The translations under genes and the position numbers were made by a program. Below, one piece after another: positions 51,703-59,816 of a stretch of 64,000 nucleotides of DNA (position 1 is the stretch's first letter; each line of letters starts with the position of its first letter). The stretch lies in contig NZ_GL870929.1 in NCBI RefSeq assembly GCF_000190695.1, positions 1,154,917-1,218,916 on the forward strand, written 5' to 3'. The notes beneath the pieces are model-generated. The model worked only from the letters and a program-made list of their open reading frames with translations. It did not search any database and was not told the origin of the DNA. This DNA is from Kingella denitrificans ATCC 33394. GTDB taxonomy: Bacteria > Pseudomonadota > Gammaproteobacteria > Burkholderiales > Neisseriaceae.

Positions 51703-52950
51703 TTAGCCGTCGAAACGTTTGAACACCAGCGTGCCGTTGGTGCCGCCGAAGCCGAACGAATTGCTGGCCACGGCGTTGATTTCCAGTTGGCGTGCCGTGT
51801 TGGCGCAATAATCCAAATCGCAGCCTGCATCGAAATCCTGATTCACCAGATTGATGGTGGGCGGCGCGATTTGGTCGCGGATGGCCAACACGCTGTACAC
51901 GGCCTCCACGCCGCCTGCCGCGCCCAGCAAGTGCCCGGTCATGGATTTGGTGGAGCTGACCACCAGTTTTTTCGCATGTTCGCCGAAAACGGCTTTGGTG
52001 GCGTTGGTTTCATTGGCATCGCCCAGCGGCGTGGAAGTGCCGTGCGCGTTCACATAATCAATCGCTTCCACCGGCAGGCCGCTGTCTTTAATCGCGCGGG
52101 ACAATGCCAGCGCCGGGCCTTCCGCATTCGGCGCGGTAATGTGGTATGCGTCCGAGCTGGCGCCGAAACCGGCCAATTCCGCATAAATTCTCGCACCGCG
52201 GCGTTTGGCATGTTCCAATTCTTCCAATACCAAAACGCCCGAACCTTCGCCCATCACAAAACCGTCGCGGTCTTTGTCCCACGGGCGGGAAGCGGCGGCC
52301 GGGTCGTCGTTGCGCGTGGACAAGGCCTTCATGGCCGCAAAACCGCCCACACCCAGCGTGCACACCGCGCTTTCCGCGCCGCCGGCAATCATCACGTCCA
52401 CATCGCCGTATTTAATCAGCCGCGCCGATTCGCCGATGGCGTGCGTGCCGGAAGCACAAGCCGATACGATACCGTAATTGTGGCCGCGATAGCCTTTCAG
52501 AATGGTAATGTGGCCGGAAATCAGATTAATCAGGCTGCCCGGAATGAAAAACGGATTGATTTTGCGCGCGCCGCCCGCCACCACATTACGCGAAGTTTCT
52601 TCAATCAGCGGCAAACCGCCGATTCCGGAGCCGATATTCACACCGACGCGGTCTTTGTCCAATTCGGCAAATTCGTCCAGCCGCGCATCTTCGATGGCTT
52701 GCAGAGCGCCGGCAATGCCGTAATGGATAAAGGAATCCATGCGGCGCGCTTCTTTGGCCGGCAAATATTGCGATATATCAAAATCTTTCACTTCGCCTGC
52801 AATTTGGCACGACACATCGGACGCATCGAATTTGGTAATTCTACCAATGCCGCTTTTGCCGGCCAATAAGTTCTGCCATGCCGTTTCTACATCATTGCCC
52901 ACAGGCGAAATTTGTCCTAAACCTGTAATGACGACTCGTCTTTGGTTCAT
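51703..52950 (-). CDS. fabF: 3-oxoacyl-[acyl-carrier-protein] synthase II
   Basis: 415 residues. The catalytic cysteine lies in GIVSACASGTHAIGES, with His residues in NAHGTSTPLGD and KSMTGHLLGAAGG. It elongates acyl chains on ACP in fatty acid synthesis and adjusts unsaturation with temperature in E. coli. It follows acpP, the usual order, but a terminator-like hairpin sits between the genes. Confidence 0.97.
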   Translation of the reverse strand: MNQRRVVITGLGQISPVGNDVETAWQNLLAGKSGIGRITKFDASDVSCQIAGEVKDFDISQYLPAKEARRMDSFIHYGIAGALQAIEDARLDEFAELDKDRVGVNIGSGIGGLPLIEETSRNVVAGGARKINPFFIPGSLINLISGHITILKGYRGHNYGIVSACASGTHAIGESARLIKYGDVDVMIAGGAESAVCTLGVGGFAAMKALSTRNDDPAAASRPWDKDRDGFVMGEGSGVLVLEELEHAKRRGARIYAELAGFGASSDAYHITAPNAEGPALALSRAIKDSGLPVEAIDYVNAHGTSTPLGDANETNATKAVFGEHAKKLVVSSTKSMTGHLLGAAGGVEAVYSVLAIRDQIAPPTINLVNQDFDAGCDLDYCANTARQLEINAVASNSFGFGGTNGTLVFKRFDG

Positions 52951-52993
52951 AAATATCTCTTTTGATAATAGGGGAAGTCCGTTGGTGTGAAAA

Positions 52994-53032
52994 CAGCCTC
53001 GGATTACAGCATGAGCCGTTAATCAGAGGCTG
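52994..53032 (-). terminator. Hairpin between acpP and fabF
   Basis: CAGCCTCGGATTA (52994-53006) pairs with TAATCAGAGGCTG (53020-53032) with one mismatch. On the minus strand it is followed by TTTTC. It is likely a partial terminator that keeps acpP transcripts more abundant than fabF. Confidence 0.75.
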
Positions 53033-53057
53033 CGTTCAAATGAAAGCGAAGATATGT

Positions 53058-53291
53058 TTAGGCTTGTTTGGCGTTCACATATTCAATGGCAGCTTGCACT
53101 GTGGTGATTTTTTCCGCTTCCTCATCGGGAATTTCGCAACCGAATGCTTCTTCCAAAGCCATTACCAATTCTACGACGTCCAAAGAATCCGCGCCCAAAT
53201 CGTCTTGGAAAGAAGATTCGTTCTTCACTTCTTCAATGGCAACGCCCAATTGTTCTGCCACAATGCTTTTAACTTTTTGTTCAACTGACAT
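53058..53291 (-). CDS. acpP: Acyl carrier protein
   Basis: 77 residues, acidic. The phosphopantetheine serine is in GADSLDVVELVMALEEAFG (Ser near residue 36). It carries growing acyl chains for FabF and other enzymes. AAGGATTTATC precedes the ATG. About 160 AT-rich bases upstream carry its promoter region, though no single best promoter could be chosen. Confidence 0.97.
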   Translation of the reverse strand: MSVEQKVKSIVAEQLGVAIEEVKNESSFQDDLGADSLDVVELVMALEEAFGCEIPDEEAEKITTVQAAIEYVNAKQA

Positions 53292-53454
53292 GATAAATCC
53301 TTAAAAATGAATGCCGTCGCCGGCGAAAAATATGATAGATAGTCGGCTAGAGTAGCTAACCTAAATTCAATTTATGCGATTTTATCCGCTTTTCGGTAGT
53401 TTTGGCTAGTTTTTACCGAAAAATATTGTTAAATCGTTGCCGAAGATACACTAT

Positions 53455-53721
53455 TTATTTCGGAACATAGCCTTGCACGGCATCTGCGCCTTCGCCGAAA
53501 AAGTAGTTCTCCATTTGCTGTGCCAAATATTCGCGGGCGCGCGGGTCGGCCAGGGAAAGGCGGTTTTCGTTGATGAGCATGGTTTGGTGGCGCGTCCATG
53601 CGTCCCATGCTTCCTGCGATACGTTTTCAAAAATGCGTTTGCCCAATTCGTTGGGCAGCGGGGCGAATTTCATGCCCGGGGCTTCTTTGCCGAGTTTGAT
53701 ACATTTGACCATGCGTGTCAT
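53455..53721 (-). CDS. yggX: Probable Fe(2+)-trafficking protein YggX
   Basis: 88 residues, the family length. MVKCIKLGKEAPGMKFAPLPNELGKRIFENVSQEAWDAWTRHQTMLINENRLSLADPRAREYLAQQMENYFFG carries the conserved Cys near the N-terminus. YggX protects iron-sulfur clusters and helps against oxidative stress. AAGGA supports the ATG at 53721. The frame open to 53796 is not used. Confidence 0.93.
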   Translation of the reverse strand: MTRMVKCIKLGKEAPGMKFAPLPNELGKRIFENVSQEAWDAWTRHQTMLINENRLSLADPRAREYLAQQMENYFFGEGADAVQGYVPK

Positions 53722-53971
53722 GATGTGTCCTTGTTGTGCAAAAACGTGATAGTAGCAAATTTCAGGCAGCCTGCAAAGTTTGGCGGCGTTTTTCAATGTG
53801 CAGGCTGCTTTTTCGGCATTCGGAACACGGCGGCGCTGTCGCGAAACGGAAACAACGGCTGCCCGTTTCCTTTCTGCGCAAATCTGCGTATGATAGGCAG
53901 CCTAAATTTATTTCGGTGCGGCGGCAACCGCGCATCGTCCATCATAACTATTTTTACAGGAACACTCACCA

Positions 53972-54430
53972 ATGAAAATCTCCGTTTTTTGTTTGACGCT
54001 GGCGGCTTTGGCTTTAACGGCTTGCGGCGGCGATGCCGGCGGTGTCGGTGCGCCGCAGGGCGAAATTTCCCAAAACCGCACCACCGCCTTCAAATCGTTC
54101 ATGCCGTCATTTTCGTCCATGGGCAAAGTCGTGAAAGGCGACGAGCCTTATGTGCCGGACGCGTTCAAAGCCACTGCGGCACAGTTTGCCCAAGAGGCGC
54201 GCGCTCCGTTTGAATATTTCCAAAACGACCCGCAGGGCAACGGCGGCGCGCTGCCTGTCATTTGGCAGAAACCGGCCGAATTCAAAGCGGAACAGGACAA
54301 ATTCCTAGCAGCGGTGGACAAGCTGAATGCCGCCGCGCAATCGGGTCGTCTGGACGACATCCGCGCCGCCTATCAAACGGTGGGCGAAAGCTGCAAAGCG
54401 TGCCACCAAAGTTTCCGCCGCCCGAAATAA
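53972..54430 (+). CDS. Cytochrome c' lipoprotein
   Basis: 152 residues. The signal peptide ends in LTAC (Cys18), so this form is lipid-anchored. The four-helix heme domain spans about 35-150 and ends with the c-type heme site CKACH in VGESCKACHQSFRRPK, as in cytochrome c'. Members bind nitric oxide and protect denitrifiers, which fits the nitrate genes at the left edge. A near-perfect DUS pair lies upstream (53764-53810). Confidence 0.9.
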   Translation: MKISVFCLTLAALALTACGGDAGGVGAPQGEISQNRTTAFKSFMPSFSSMGKVVKGDEPYVPDAFKATAAQFAQEARAPFEYFQNDPQGNGGALPVIWQKPAEFKAEQDKFLAAVDKLNAAAQSGRLDDIRAAYQTVGESCKACHQSFRRPK

Positions 54431-54439
54431 ACGCGTGAA

Positions 54440-54480
54440 AAGCAGCCTGCACTTTGCAGAAAACAAGGTGCAGGCTGCTT
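54440..54480. terminator. Inverted DUS pair after the cytochrome c' gene
   Basis: AAGCAGCCTGCA (54440-54451) and TGCAGGCTGCTT (54469-54480), ten bases past the stop codon. Confidence 0.83.
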
Positions 54481-54530
54481 TTGAAGACGGCGCAACGGTG
54501 TTTATTGAACTATTTTGATGGGATATGTTT

Positions 54531-55325
54531 ATGCAAACGCAGAAAGTGATTGATTATATTGTTGCCTGGTTGCGCGATTACGCGGTGCAGGCGCGCGTTA
54601 AAGGTTTCGTGGTCGGCGTGTCGGGCGGGATTGATTCGGCCGTCGTTTCCACGCTGTGCGCCCGCACCGGTTTGGACGTGCTGTGCCTGAACATGCCCAT
54701 CCGCCAAAAGCCCGACCAATTCGACCGTGCTGCCGAACACATCTATCATCTGCGCCGCCAATACGCCAATGTCCGCGCGCAAACAGTGGATTTAACGCCT
54801 ACATTCGAGCAATTCGAACGCAGCGTGGGCGGCAAAAGCAGCCTGCACCCCACGCAGGATTTGGCCTTTGCCAACACGCGCGCACGCCTGCGGATGACCA
54901 CGCTGTATTACTACGGCCAGCTTCATCAGCTGCTGGTGGCGGGCACGGGCAACAAAGTGGAAGATTTCGGCGTGGGCTTTTTCACCAAATACGGCGACGG
55001 CGGCGTGGACATCAGCCCGATTGCCGATTTGTTCAAAACGCAAGTTTATGAACTGGCGGAACATTTAGACATCATCCCCGCCATTCGGCAAGCCGTGCCG
55101 ACCGACGGATTGTGGGACCAAGAACGCACGGATGAGCAGCAGATGGGCGCAAGTTATCCCGAACTAGAATGGGCAATGGTACAACACGCTTCGGGCGCGG
55201 AACGCACGCAGTTCCAAGGCCGCGAACAGGAAGTGTTCGATATTTTCGTGCGGCTGAACCGCGCCGCGCAACACAAAATCCAACCCATCCCCGTCTGCAC
55301 CATTCCCAAGGAATTATTGGCATGA
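54531..55325 (+). CDS. nadE: Ammonia-dependent NAD+ synthetase
   Basis: 264 residues, short form without a glutaminase domain. The PP-loop SGGIDSAVVSTLCAR near residues 32-46 and VAGTGNKVEDFGVGFFTKYGDGGVDISPIADLFKTQVYELA are diagnostic. It amidates nicotinic acid adenine dinucleotide. An exact DUS at 54836-54847 is read as KSSLHP in a surface loop. I prefer the ATG at 54531 (GGGA seven bases upstream) over that at 54525. It overlaps the next gene by four bases. Confidence 0.93.
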   Translation: MQTQKVIDYIVAWLRDYAVQARVKGFVVGVSGGIDSAVVSTLCARTGLDVLCLNMPIRQKPDQFDRAAEHIYHLRRQYANVRAQTVDLTPTFEQFERSVGGKSSLHPTQDLAFANTRARLRMTTLYYYGQLHQLLVAGTGNKVEDFGVGFFTKYGDGGVDISPIADLFKTQVYELAEHLDIIPAIRQAVPTDGLWDQERTDEQQMGASYPELEWAMVQHASGAERTQFQGREQEVFDIFVRLNRAAQHKIQPIPVCTIPKELLA

Positions 55326-56128
55326 GTTTGACCGCCGCCCCGAAAATCATCTTTTTTGACGTTGATGAAACGCTGTACAGCAATCACAGCCCGCGCGGCC
55401 CACATGTGCCCGAAAGCACCCGGCAGGCGCTGCACGAACTGCATCAAAAAGGCATTCTCACCGCCATTGCCACCGGCCGGAGCGCCGCCGTGTTGCCACC
55501 GGCTGTCAAAACGCTGATTACCGAATGCGGCATCGACATGCTGGTATCCATTAACGGGCAATATATCGAATACCGCGGGCAGAAGCTGGCGGATTTCCCC
55601 ATGAATGCCATGCAGGCTGCACAACTGTCGCAACGCTTGCAGCAACATCACATTGCCCACGCATTCGTGGCGCACGACGGCTTATACAGCGCATACGAAG
55701 ACGAACACCTGCACGCCGCGCTCAACGCGCTGGGCATTCCGCACACCTACCGTCCCGATGCCTGCCGGCAGCAAGCCGTTTATCAATTCCTGTGCTTTTA
55801 TCCTGAAAGCCGCGACGAACTTGCAGGCAACCTGCAACCCGACACAATGAAAATCATCCGCTGGCATCCCAGCGGCACCGATTGGCTCGACAAAACCGCT
55901 TCCAAAGCACGCGGCATTCAAACTGCGCTGCAAAAACTCGGTTTAACAATGGCAGACGCGATGGCATTCGGCGATGCGCACAACGATAGGGAAATGCTGC
56001 AAACCGTCAGATTCAGCGTGGCGATGGGCAATGCCGTGCCCGAAATCAAAGCTATTGCCGATTATGTTTGCCCGCCCATCGACGAAGATGGTATTTATCG
56101 CGGGCTGGTGGCATTGGGCATTTTGTAA
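55322..56128 (+). CDS. HAD-superfamily phosphatase, Cof type
   Basis: 268 residues. Motif I is FFDVDETLYS (nucleophile Asp13, Asp15), motif II ATGRS, and motif IV MAFGDAHNDREML, the Cof/YbiV-type (C2B cap) layout. Such enzymes dephosphorylate sugar phosphates or other small metabolites, and the substrate is unknown. It is coupled to nadE through ATGA. A near-DUS encodes MQAAQ at 55611-55622. Confidence 0.85.
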   Translation: MSLTAAPKIIFFDVDETLYSNHSPRGPHVPESTRQALHELHQKGILTAIATGRSAAVLPPAVKTLITECGIDMLVSINGQYIEYRGQKLADFPMNAMQAAQLSQRLQQHHIAHAFVAHDGLYSAYEDEHLHAALNALGIPHTYRPDACRQQAVYQFLCFYPESRDELAGNLQPDTMKIIRWHPSGTDWLDKTASKARGIQTALQKLGLTMADAMAFGDAHNDREMLQTVRFSVAMGNAVPEIKAIADYVCPPIDEDGIYRGLVALGIL

Positions 56129-56142
56129 CACCCATCTGAAAG

Positions 56143-56181
56143 TGCAGGCTGCTTTGAATTGGTTTTCGAAAGCAGCCTGCA
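56143..56181. terminator. Inverted DUS pair after the HAD phosphatase gene
   Basis: TGCAGGCTGCTT (56143-56154) and AAGCAGCCTGCA (56170-56181) then a T-run. Confidence 0.83.
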
Positions 56182-56194
56182 CTTTTTACGGGCA

Positions 56195-56224
56195 ACAAAA
56201 AACCACCCGAAAACGAGTGGTTTT
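56195..56224 (-). terminator. Intrinsic terminator of rplM-rpsI
   Basis: On the minus strand AAAACCACTCG, loop TTTT, CGGGTGGTTTT, then more T. It is a conventional hairpin beside a DUS pair, so the ribosomal operon has its own stop signal. Confidence 0.85.
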
Positions 56225-56236
56225 GCAGAACGCCGA

Positions 56237-56629
56237 TTAGCGTTTTGAGAATTGTTTTGCACGGCGTGCTTTGCGCAGACCTGCTTTTTTACGCTCAACT
56301 TCACGGGCATCACGCGTTACATAGCCAGCTTGAGACAATGCAGTTTTCAATGCAGCATCATAATCAATCAGCGCACGGGTGATACCGTGGCGGATTGCGC
56401 CAGATTGGCCTGTTTCGCCGCCGCCGGTCACATTCACTTTAATGTCGAATGCTTCAACATTTTCTGTCAGAACCAAAGGTTGGCGAACCACCATGCGGCT
56501 GGTTTCGCGTGAGAAGAATTCATCCACCGGACGGCCGTTCACGATGATTTGGCCTGTGCCTTTTTGCAAGAACACGCGGGCTACTGAGCTTTTACGGCGA
56601 CCTGTGCCATAGTAATATTTACCGTTCAT
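56237..56629 (-). CDS. rpsI: 30S ribosomal protein S9
   Basis: 130 residues, family length. YYGTGRRKSSVARVFLQKGTG at the start and the basic C-terminus RKKAGLRKARRAKQFSKR, which reaches the P-site tRNA, are typical. It is second in the conserved rplM-rpsI operon, 11 bases after rplM. Confidence 0.98.
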   Translation of the reverse strand: MNGKYYYGTGRRKSSVARVFLQKGTGQIIVNGRPVDEFFSRETSRMVVRQPLVLTENVEAFDIKVNVTGGGETGQSGAIRHGITRALIDYDAALKTALSQAGYVTRDAREVERKKAGLRKARRAKQFSKR

Positions 56630-56640
56630 TTATCGTGTCC

Positions 56641-57072
56641 TTATTTAATTTCCAAAACTTTAGGTTGCTGTGCAGCGTGTTGGTGTTCCGCGCCTGCATA
56701 CACTTTCAGTTTTTTAATCATTGCATAACCCAAAGGGCCTTTTGGCAACATGCCTTTTACCGCTTTTTCCAAAGCACGGCCTGGGAATTTGTCTTGCATT
56801 TCGCGGAAGCTGCGCTCATAAATACCGCCGGGGAAGCCGGAGTGGCGGTAATAAGTTTTATCTTCCAGTTTGTTACCGGTTACACGCAGTTTGTCTGCAT
56901 TGATCACGATGATGTAATCGCCGGTATCAACGTGCGGCGTGTATTCAGGCTTGTGTTTACCGCGCAGGCGGCTGGCAACTTCGGCTGCAACACGACCCAA
57001 AACTTTGTCTTCGGCATCGATCACAAACCATTCGCGTTGCACTTCATGCGGTTTCGCTGAAAAGGTTTTCAT
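56641..57072 (-). CDS. rplM: 50S ribosomal protein L13
   Basis: 143 residues from the ATG at 57072. WFVIDAEDKVLGRVAAEVASRLRGKHK and VKGMLPKGPLGYAMIKKLKVYAG are family signatures. It is an early-assembly protein of the large subunit. The frame is open eight codons further upstream without support. Confidence 0.98.
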   Translation of the reverse strand: MKTFSAKPHEVQREWFVIDAEDKVLGRVAAEVASRLRGKHKPEYTPHVDTGDYIIVINADKLRVTGNKLEDKTYYRHSGFPGGIYERSFREMQDKFPGRALEKAVKGMLPKGPLGYAMIKKLKVYAGAEHQHAAQQPKVLEIK

Positions 57073-57149
57073 AGAATTTGTCCAATAAATAATCAATAAT
57101 AGAAACCATCGATTCTATTAGTTTTCAGACTTGATGTCAATGCAATCGG

Positions 57150-57375
57150 TGAAAAAACAGAAAGCCACTCTACAATAAGAAGAGTGGCAGAAGAACCCCG
57201 CGAATGCCGCTTGGGCGGAAGTCCGCTTGAACCTTGCAAACAAGGTGGTCGTCTCGGGTAGCTTCGGGTGCATTCTAACGAAGAGAACGCTCGCTCCTGC
57301 TACTGCTCCCGACAACCGGAGCAAACTTATTGGTTCAAGGAAATATATGCCTTCACGAACACCGCAGGGAATTTG
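57150..57375 (-). ncRNA. ssrS: Probable 6S RNA (ssrS)
   Basis: About 225 bases on the minus strand, directly after zapA, the usual place of ssrS in proteobacteria. CCTTGAACC (5' side) pairs with GGTTCAAG (3' side), then an internal bubble, then GGTTGTC with GACGACC and GTAGC with GCTAC. This is a long irregular hairpin with a central bubble like 6S RNA. Outer bases CCCTGCG and CGCGGGG can close the ends. It ends in a good terminator. 6S RNA binds sigma-70 RNA polymerase in stationary phase. The ends are approximate. Confidence 0.62.
57164..57188 (-). terminator. Terminator at the 3' end of the probable 6S RNA
   Basis: GCCACTCT (57164-57171) and AGAGTGGC (57181-57188). On the minus strand it is followed by TTTCTGTTTTTT. 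Confidence 0.82.
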
Positions 57376-57380
57376 ACCGG

Positions 57381-57677
57381 TTACTTGAGTGCGCTGTCAC
57401 ACAGCTCAATCAGTGAATCGATTTTATGTTGGTATTCATCGTTTGGCAAGTCTTTTTTCTGTTGCGAATCATTCATTTTGAGTAAATCGTATGTCAGATT
57501 CAACGACGCCATAATCACGATTTTTTCGGTTTCCATGCTCTGTCCGGCCTGATGGATGGTTTGAATTTTCTGATTCAACAAATCCACGGCTTTCAGCAGC
57601 GTGGCGCGTTCGTTATCAGGCGCGCCGATGGTGAACTGCCGATTAAAAATCTCAACGGTAATCTGTTCGATGCTCAT
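57381..57677 (-). CDS. zapA: Cell division protein ZapA
   Basis: 98 residues. ITVEIFNRQFTIGAPDNERATLLKAVDLLNQKIQTI is the ZapA head domain, followed by the dimerising coiled coil. It bundles FtsZ filaments. Its start overlaps the preceding coiled-coil gene by four bases (ATGA), so the two are translated together. A probable 6S RNA follows. Confidence 0.92.
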   Translation of the reverse strand: MSIEQITVEIFNRQFTIGAPDNERATLLKAVDLLNQKIQTIHQAGQSMETEKIVIMASLNLTYDLLKMNDSQQKKDLPNDEYQHKIDSLIELCDSALK

Positions 57678-58639
57678 GAATTTTCTCCTTCAATCACATT
57701 TTCCTCATCCTGAACATCCGGCAAGCGGCCCAACAATGTGCGCAATTCCGCCGCGCTTTGCATCAGTACGCTGCGGTATTGCTGGTTTTGGTTGCTCAGT
57801 TGCAAAATCGTATCCTGCAGGCTGCTTTTTTCAGCTTGGAACTGCTGTTTCTGCAGGTCAAACTCTTTTTCCCGCGCCTGCAATTCCAGTTTTTGGTTTT
57901 CCGCTTCCTGCAACAAGGCTTCTTGTGCCTGCGCCTGTTGTTCCTGCAATGCCTGCTGGTGCATTTTTTTCTGCTCTTCCAATTGGTTGGTGAACGACTG
58001 CACCTGCGATTTGAGCGTATCGTTTTCTACGGCAACGTCAATCACTTCTTTCTGTAATTGGTTGAGCTGACTGATTTTCGATTCAATCTCTTGATTCAAA
58101 TGATGAATCTGCTGCTCATATTGCTGATTTTGCTGCTGTTGGGTTTGCTGCTGCACATCCAATTCCTGTTGCAGGCTGCTTTGAAGCTGCTCGGCATTCT
58201 GCAAATCTTTTTTCAGCTGCTCGATTTTCTGCGAAGTTTCCGCATCTGCCGATTGAAAACGCTGTTCCTGCTCGTTCAGCTCGGAGCGGATGGCCTGATT
58301 TCTCTCTTGCCAATCCTTTTCTTTGTTTTGAATGGTGTTTTGCAGAAAGGCGATTTGGTCGCGCAGATTCAGACGCTCGCGCTCCAACAGTTGCAGCTGG
58401 TGTTCTTGAAACTGGAGTTTTTCGCTCAATTCGTCATTGCTGCCGCTATTTTGCGCGGCCAAATCCGCAACTTTGGCGTGCTGTTCGCGCTCGGCCGCCA
58501 GCTGCCGGGTTTTCTGCTCCAACTCCTGCTGCACGCTGGCTAATTTTTGGTTCAACTGCGTATTTTCGGAACCGGTTTGTTGCAGTTTCAAAACAAGCTC
58601 TTGAATACGGCTTTCCAACTGTTTAAATGCTTGATTCAT
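57674..58639 (-). CDS. Long coiled-coil protein upstream of zapA (possible enlarged ZapB-like partner)
   Basis: 321 residues, almost entirely predicted coiled coil, rich in Gln and Glu (for example QQELDVQQQTQQQQNQQYEQQ near 160-180). The first 60 residues (FKQLESRIQELVLKLQQTGSENTQLNQKLASVQQELEQKTRQLAAERE) resemble the small ZapB/TIGR02449 coiled-coil protein normally encoded here in beta-proteobacteria, which is about 70 residues. The end (AAELRTLLGRLPDVQ) may match its C-terminus, as if the middle had expanded. Two exact DUS copies (57816-57827, 58170-58181) are read inside it as SSLQ. No signal peptide or membrane segment. A division role is inferred from position. Confidence 0.7.
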   Translation of the reverse strand: MNQAFKQLESRIQELVLKLQQTGSENTQLNQKLASVQQELEQKTRQLAAEREQHAKVADLAAQNSGSNDELSEKLQFQEHQLQLLERERLNLRDQIAFLQNTIQNKEKDWQERNQAIRSELNEQEQRFQSADAETSQKIEQLKKDLQNAEQLQSSLQQELDVQQQTQQQQNQQYEQQIHHLNQEIESKISQLNQLQKEVIDVAVENDTLKSQVQSFTNQLEEQKKMHQQALQEQQAQAQEALLQEAENQKLELQAREKEFDLQKQQFQAEKSSLQDTILQLSNQNQQYRSVLMQSAAELRTLLGRLPDVQDEENVIEGENS

Positions 58640-58689
58640 TCAAAATCTCCGTTTTTGGAAGTGCAGGCTGCTTTTGGGAGTTGCTGCGG

Positions 58690-59679
58690 TTATTCGCTTT
58701 TCGGTTCGCGCTGCATCAGCCGTTCCATCACATCGGTGGCGGCCAATTCGTTGCGCACCAGCTGGTACAGCATATCAGCGATGGGCATATCGATTTGGTG
58801 TTTGGCGGCGGCGTTGTGCACTTCTTCGATAGTGGGGACGCCTTCGGCAACGTGCCCGATTTCTTTCAGCACTTGGTGCAGGGTTTTGCCTTCCGCCAGA
58901 CCCAGGCCGACTTTGCGGTTGCGCGACAATGCGCCCGTGCAGGTCAGAATCAAATCGCCCATGCCGGCCAGCCCCATCATGGTTTTGGGCTGCGCCCCCA
59001 TGGCAACGGCCAATCGGGTGATTTCCGCCAAACCGCGCGTTACCAAAGCGGCACGCGCATTCAAGCCGTAACCCAATCCGTCGGACAGGCCGGTGGCAAT
59101 CGCCATAATGTTTTTCACTGCACCGCCCACCGACACGCCAATCACGTCGTCATTGGCATACAGCCGCATCACGCTGCTGTTCAATTCTTGGGCGAGCTGC
59201 TGAATCCACTCGAAATTTTCAGAAGCCAGGCAGATGGCGCACGGCAGCTGTTTGGCCAACTCTTGCGCGAAGCTAGGGCCGGACAACACGCCGATTTTGG
59301 GATTGTCGGGCAATACTTCCTGCACCACTTGGAAAGTGAGCAGGCCGGTATCCAATTCGAAGCCTTTGCATGCGGTCAGGATGGGCAAATCGCCCGCGCC
59401 GTATTCTTTGAGCATTTCGATGCTGCCGCGCAAACCGACCACGGGCGTTGCCACCAGCACCAGTTGGCTGTCGTACAACGCGGTTTTCAGGTCGGCAAAA
59501 ACGTTCAGGTTTTCGGGCAGCGCGAATCCCGGCAGATAACGCTCGTTTTGGCGGCTTTCCTGGATAACGCGCGCATGCTCGGCATTGTGCGTCCACATAT
59601 TGACGCGGTGTCCGTGTTGGGAAAAATGGATACCGAGCGCAGTACCCCATGCACCCGTGCCGATAATGGTGATATTCAT
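58690..59679 (-). CDS. gpsA: Glycerol-3-phosphate dehydrogenase [NAD(P)+]
   Basis: 329 residues. NAD-binding GTGAWGTALGIHFSQHG at the start, the catalytic lysine region GGAVKNIMAIATGLSDGLGYGLNARAALVTRGLAEI and PIADMLYQLV near the end are family features. It makes sn-glycerol 3-phosphate for phospholipid synthesis. A lone DUS at 58662-58673 separates it from the coiled-coil gene. Confidence 0.96.
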   Translation of the reverse strand: MNITIIGTGAWGTALGIHFSQHGHRVNMWTHNAEHARVIQESRQNERYLPGFALPENLNVFADLKTALYDSQLVLVATPVVGLRGSIEMLKEYGAGDLPILTACKGFELDTGLLTFQVVQEVLPDNPKIGVLSGPSFAQELAKQLPCAICLASENFEWIQQLAQELNSSVMRLYANDDVIGVSVGGAVKNIMAIATGLSDGLGYGLNARAALVTRGLAEITRLAVAMGAQPKTMMGLAGMGDLILTCTGALSRNRKVGLGLAEGKTLHQVLKEIGHVAEGVPTIEEVHNAAAKHQIDMPIADMLYQLVRNELAATDVMERLMQREPKSE

Positions 59680-59775
59680 AATTGGTTTATCCTCGCTTCT
59701 GCTTTGGCCGCCGCGATGCCTGTTCGTATTGCATCGCCCGAATTGCCGTGCATTTTATCACAAGCGGCTTTGAAA

Positions 59776-59815
59776 AAGCAGCCTGCACATTCACAAACCG
59801 GTGTGCAGGCTGCTT
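59776..59815. terminator. Inverted DUS pair after potI
   Basis: AAGCAGCCTGCA (59776-59787) and TGCAGGCTGCTT (59804-59815). It touches the potI stop codon, and gpsA lies downstream on the same strand. Confidence 0.82.
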
Positions 59816-59816
59816 T

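Noticed and set aside
51694..52869. 391-codon plus-strand frame opposite fabF
   Set aside because: Antisense shadow. FabF on the other strand is complete with its catalytic residues.
57118..57324. 68-codon minus-strand frame after zapA
   Set aside because: No ribosome site or family; the stretch is better explained as a structured RNA with a terminator.
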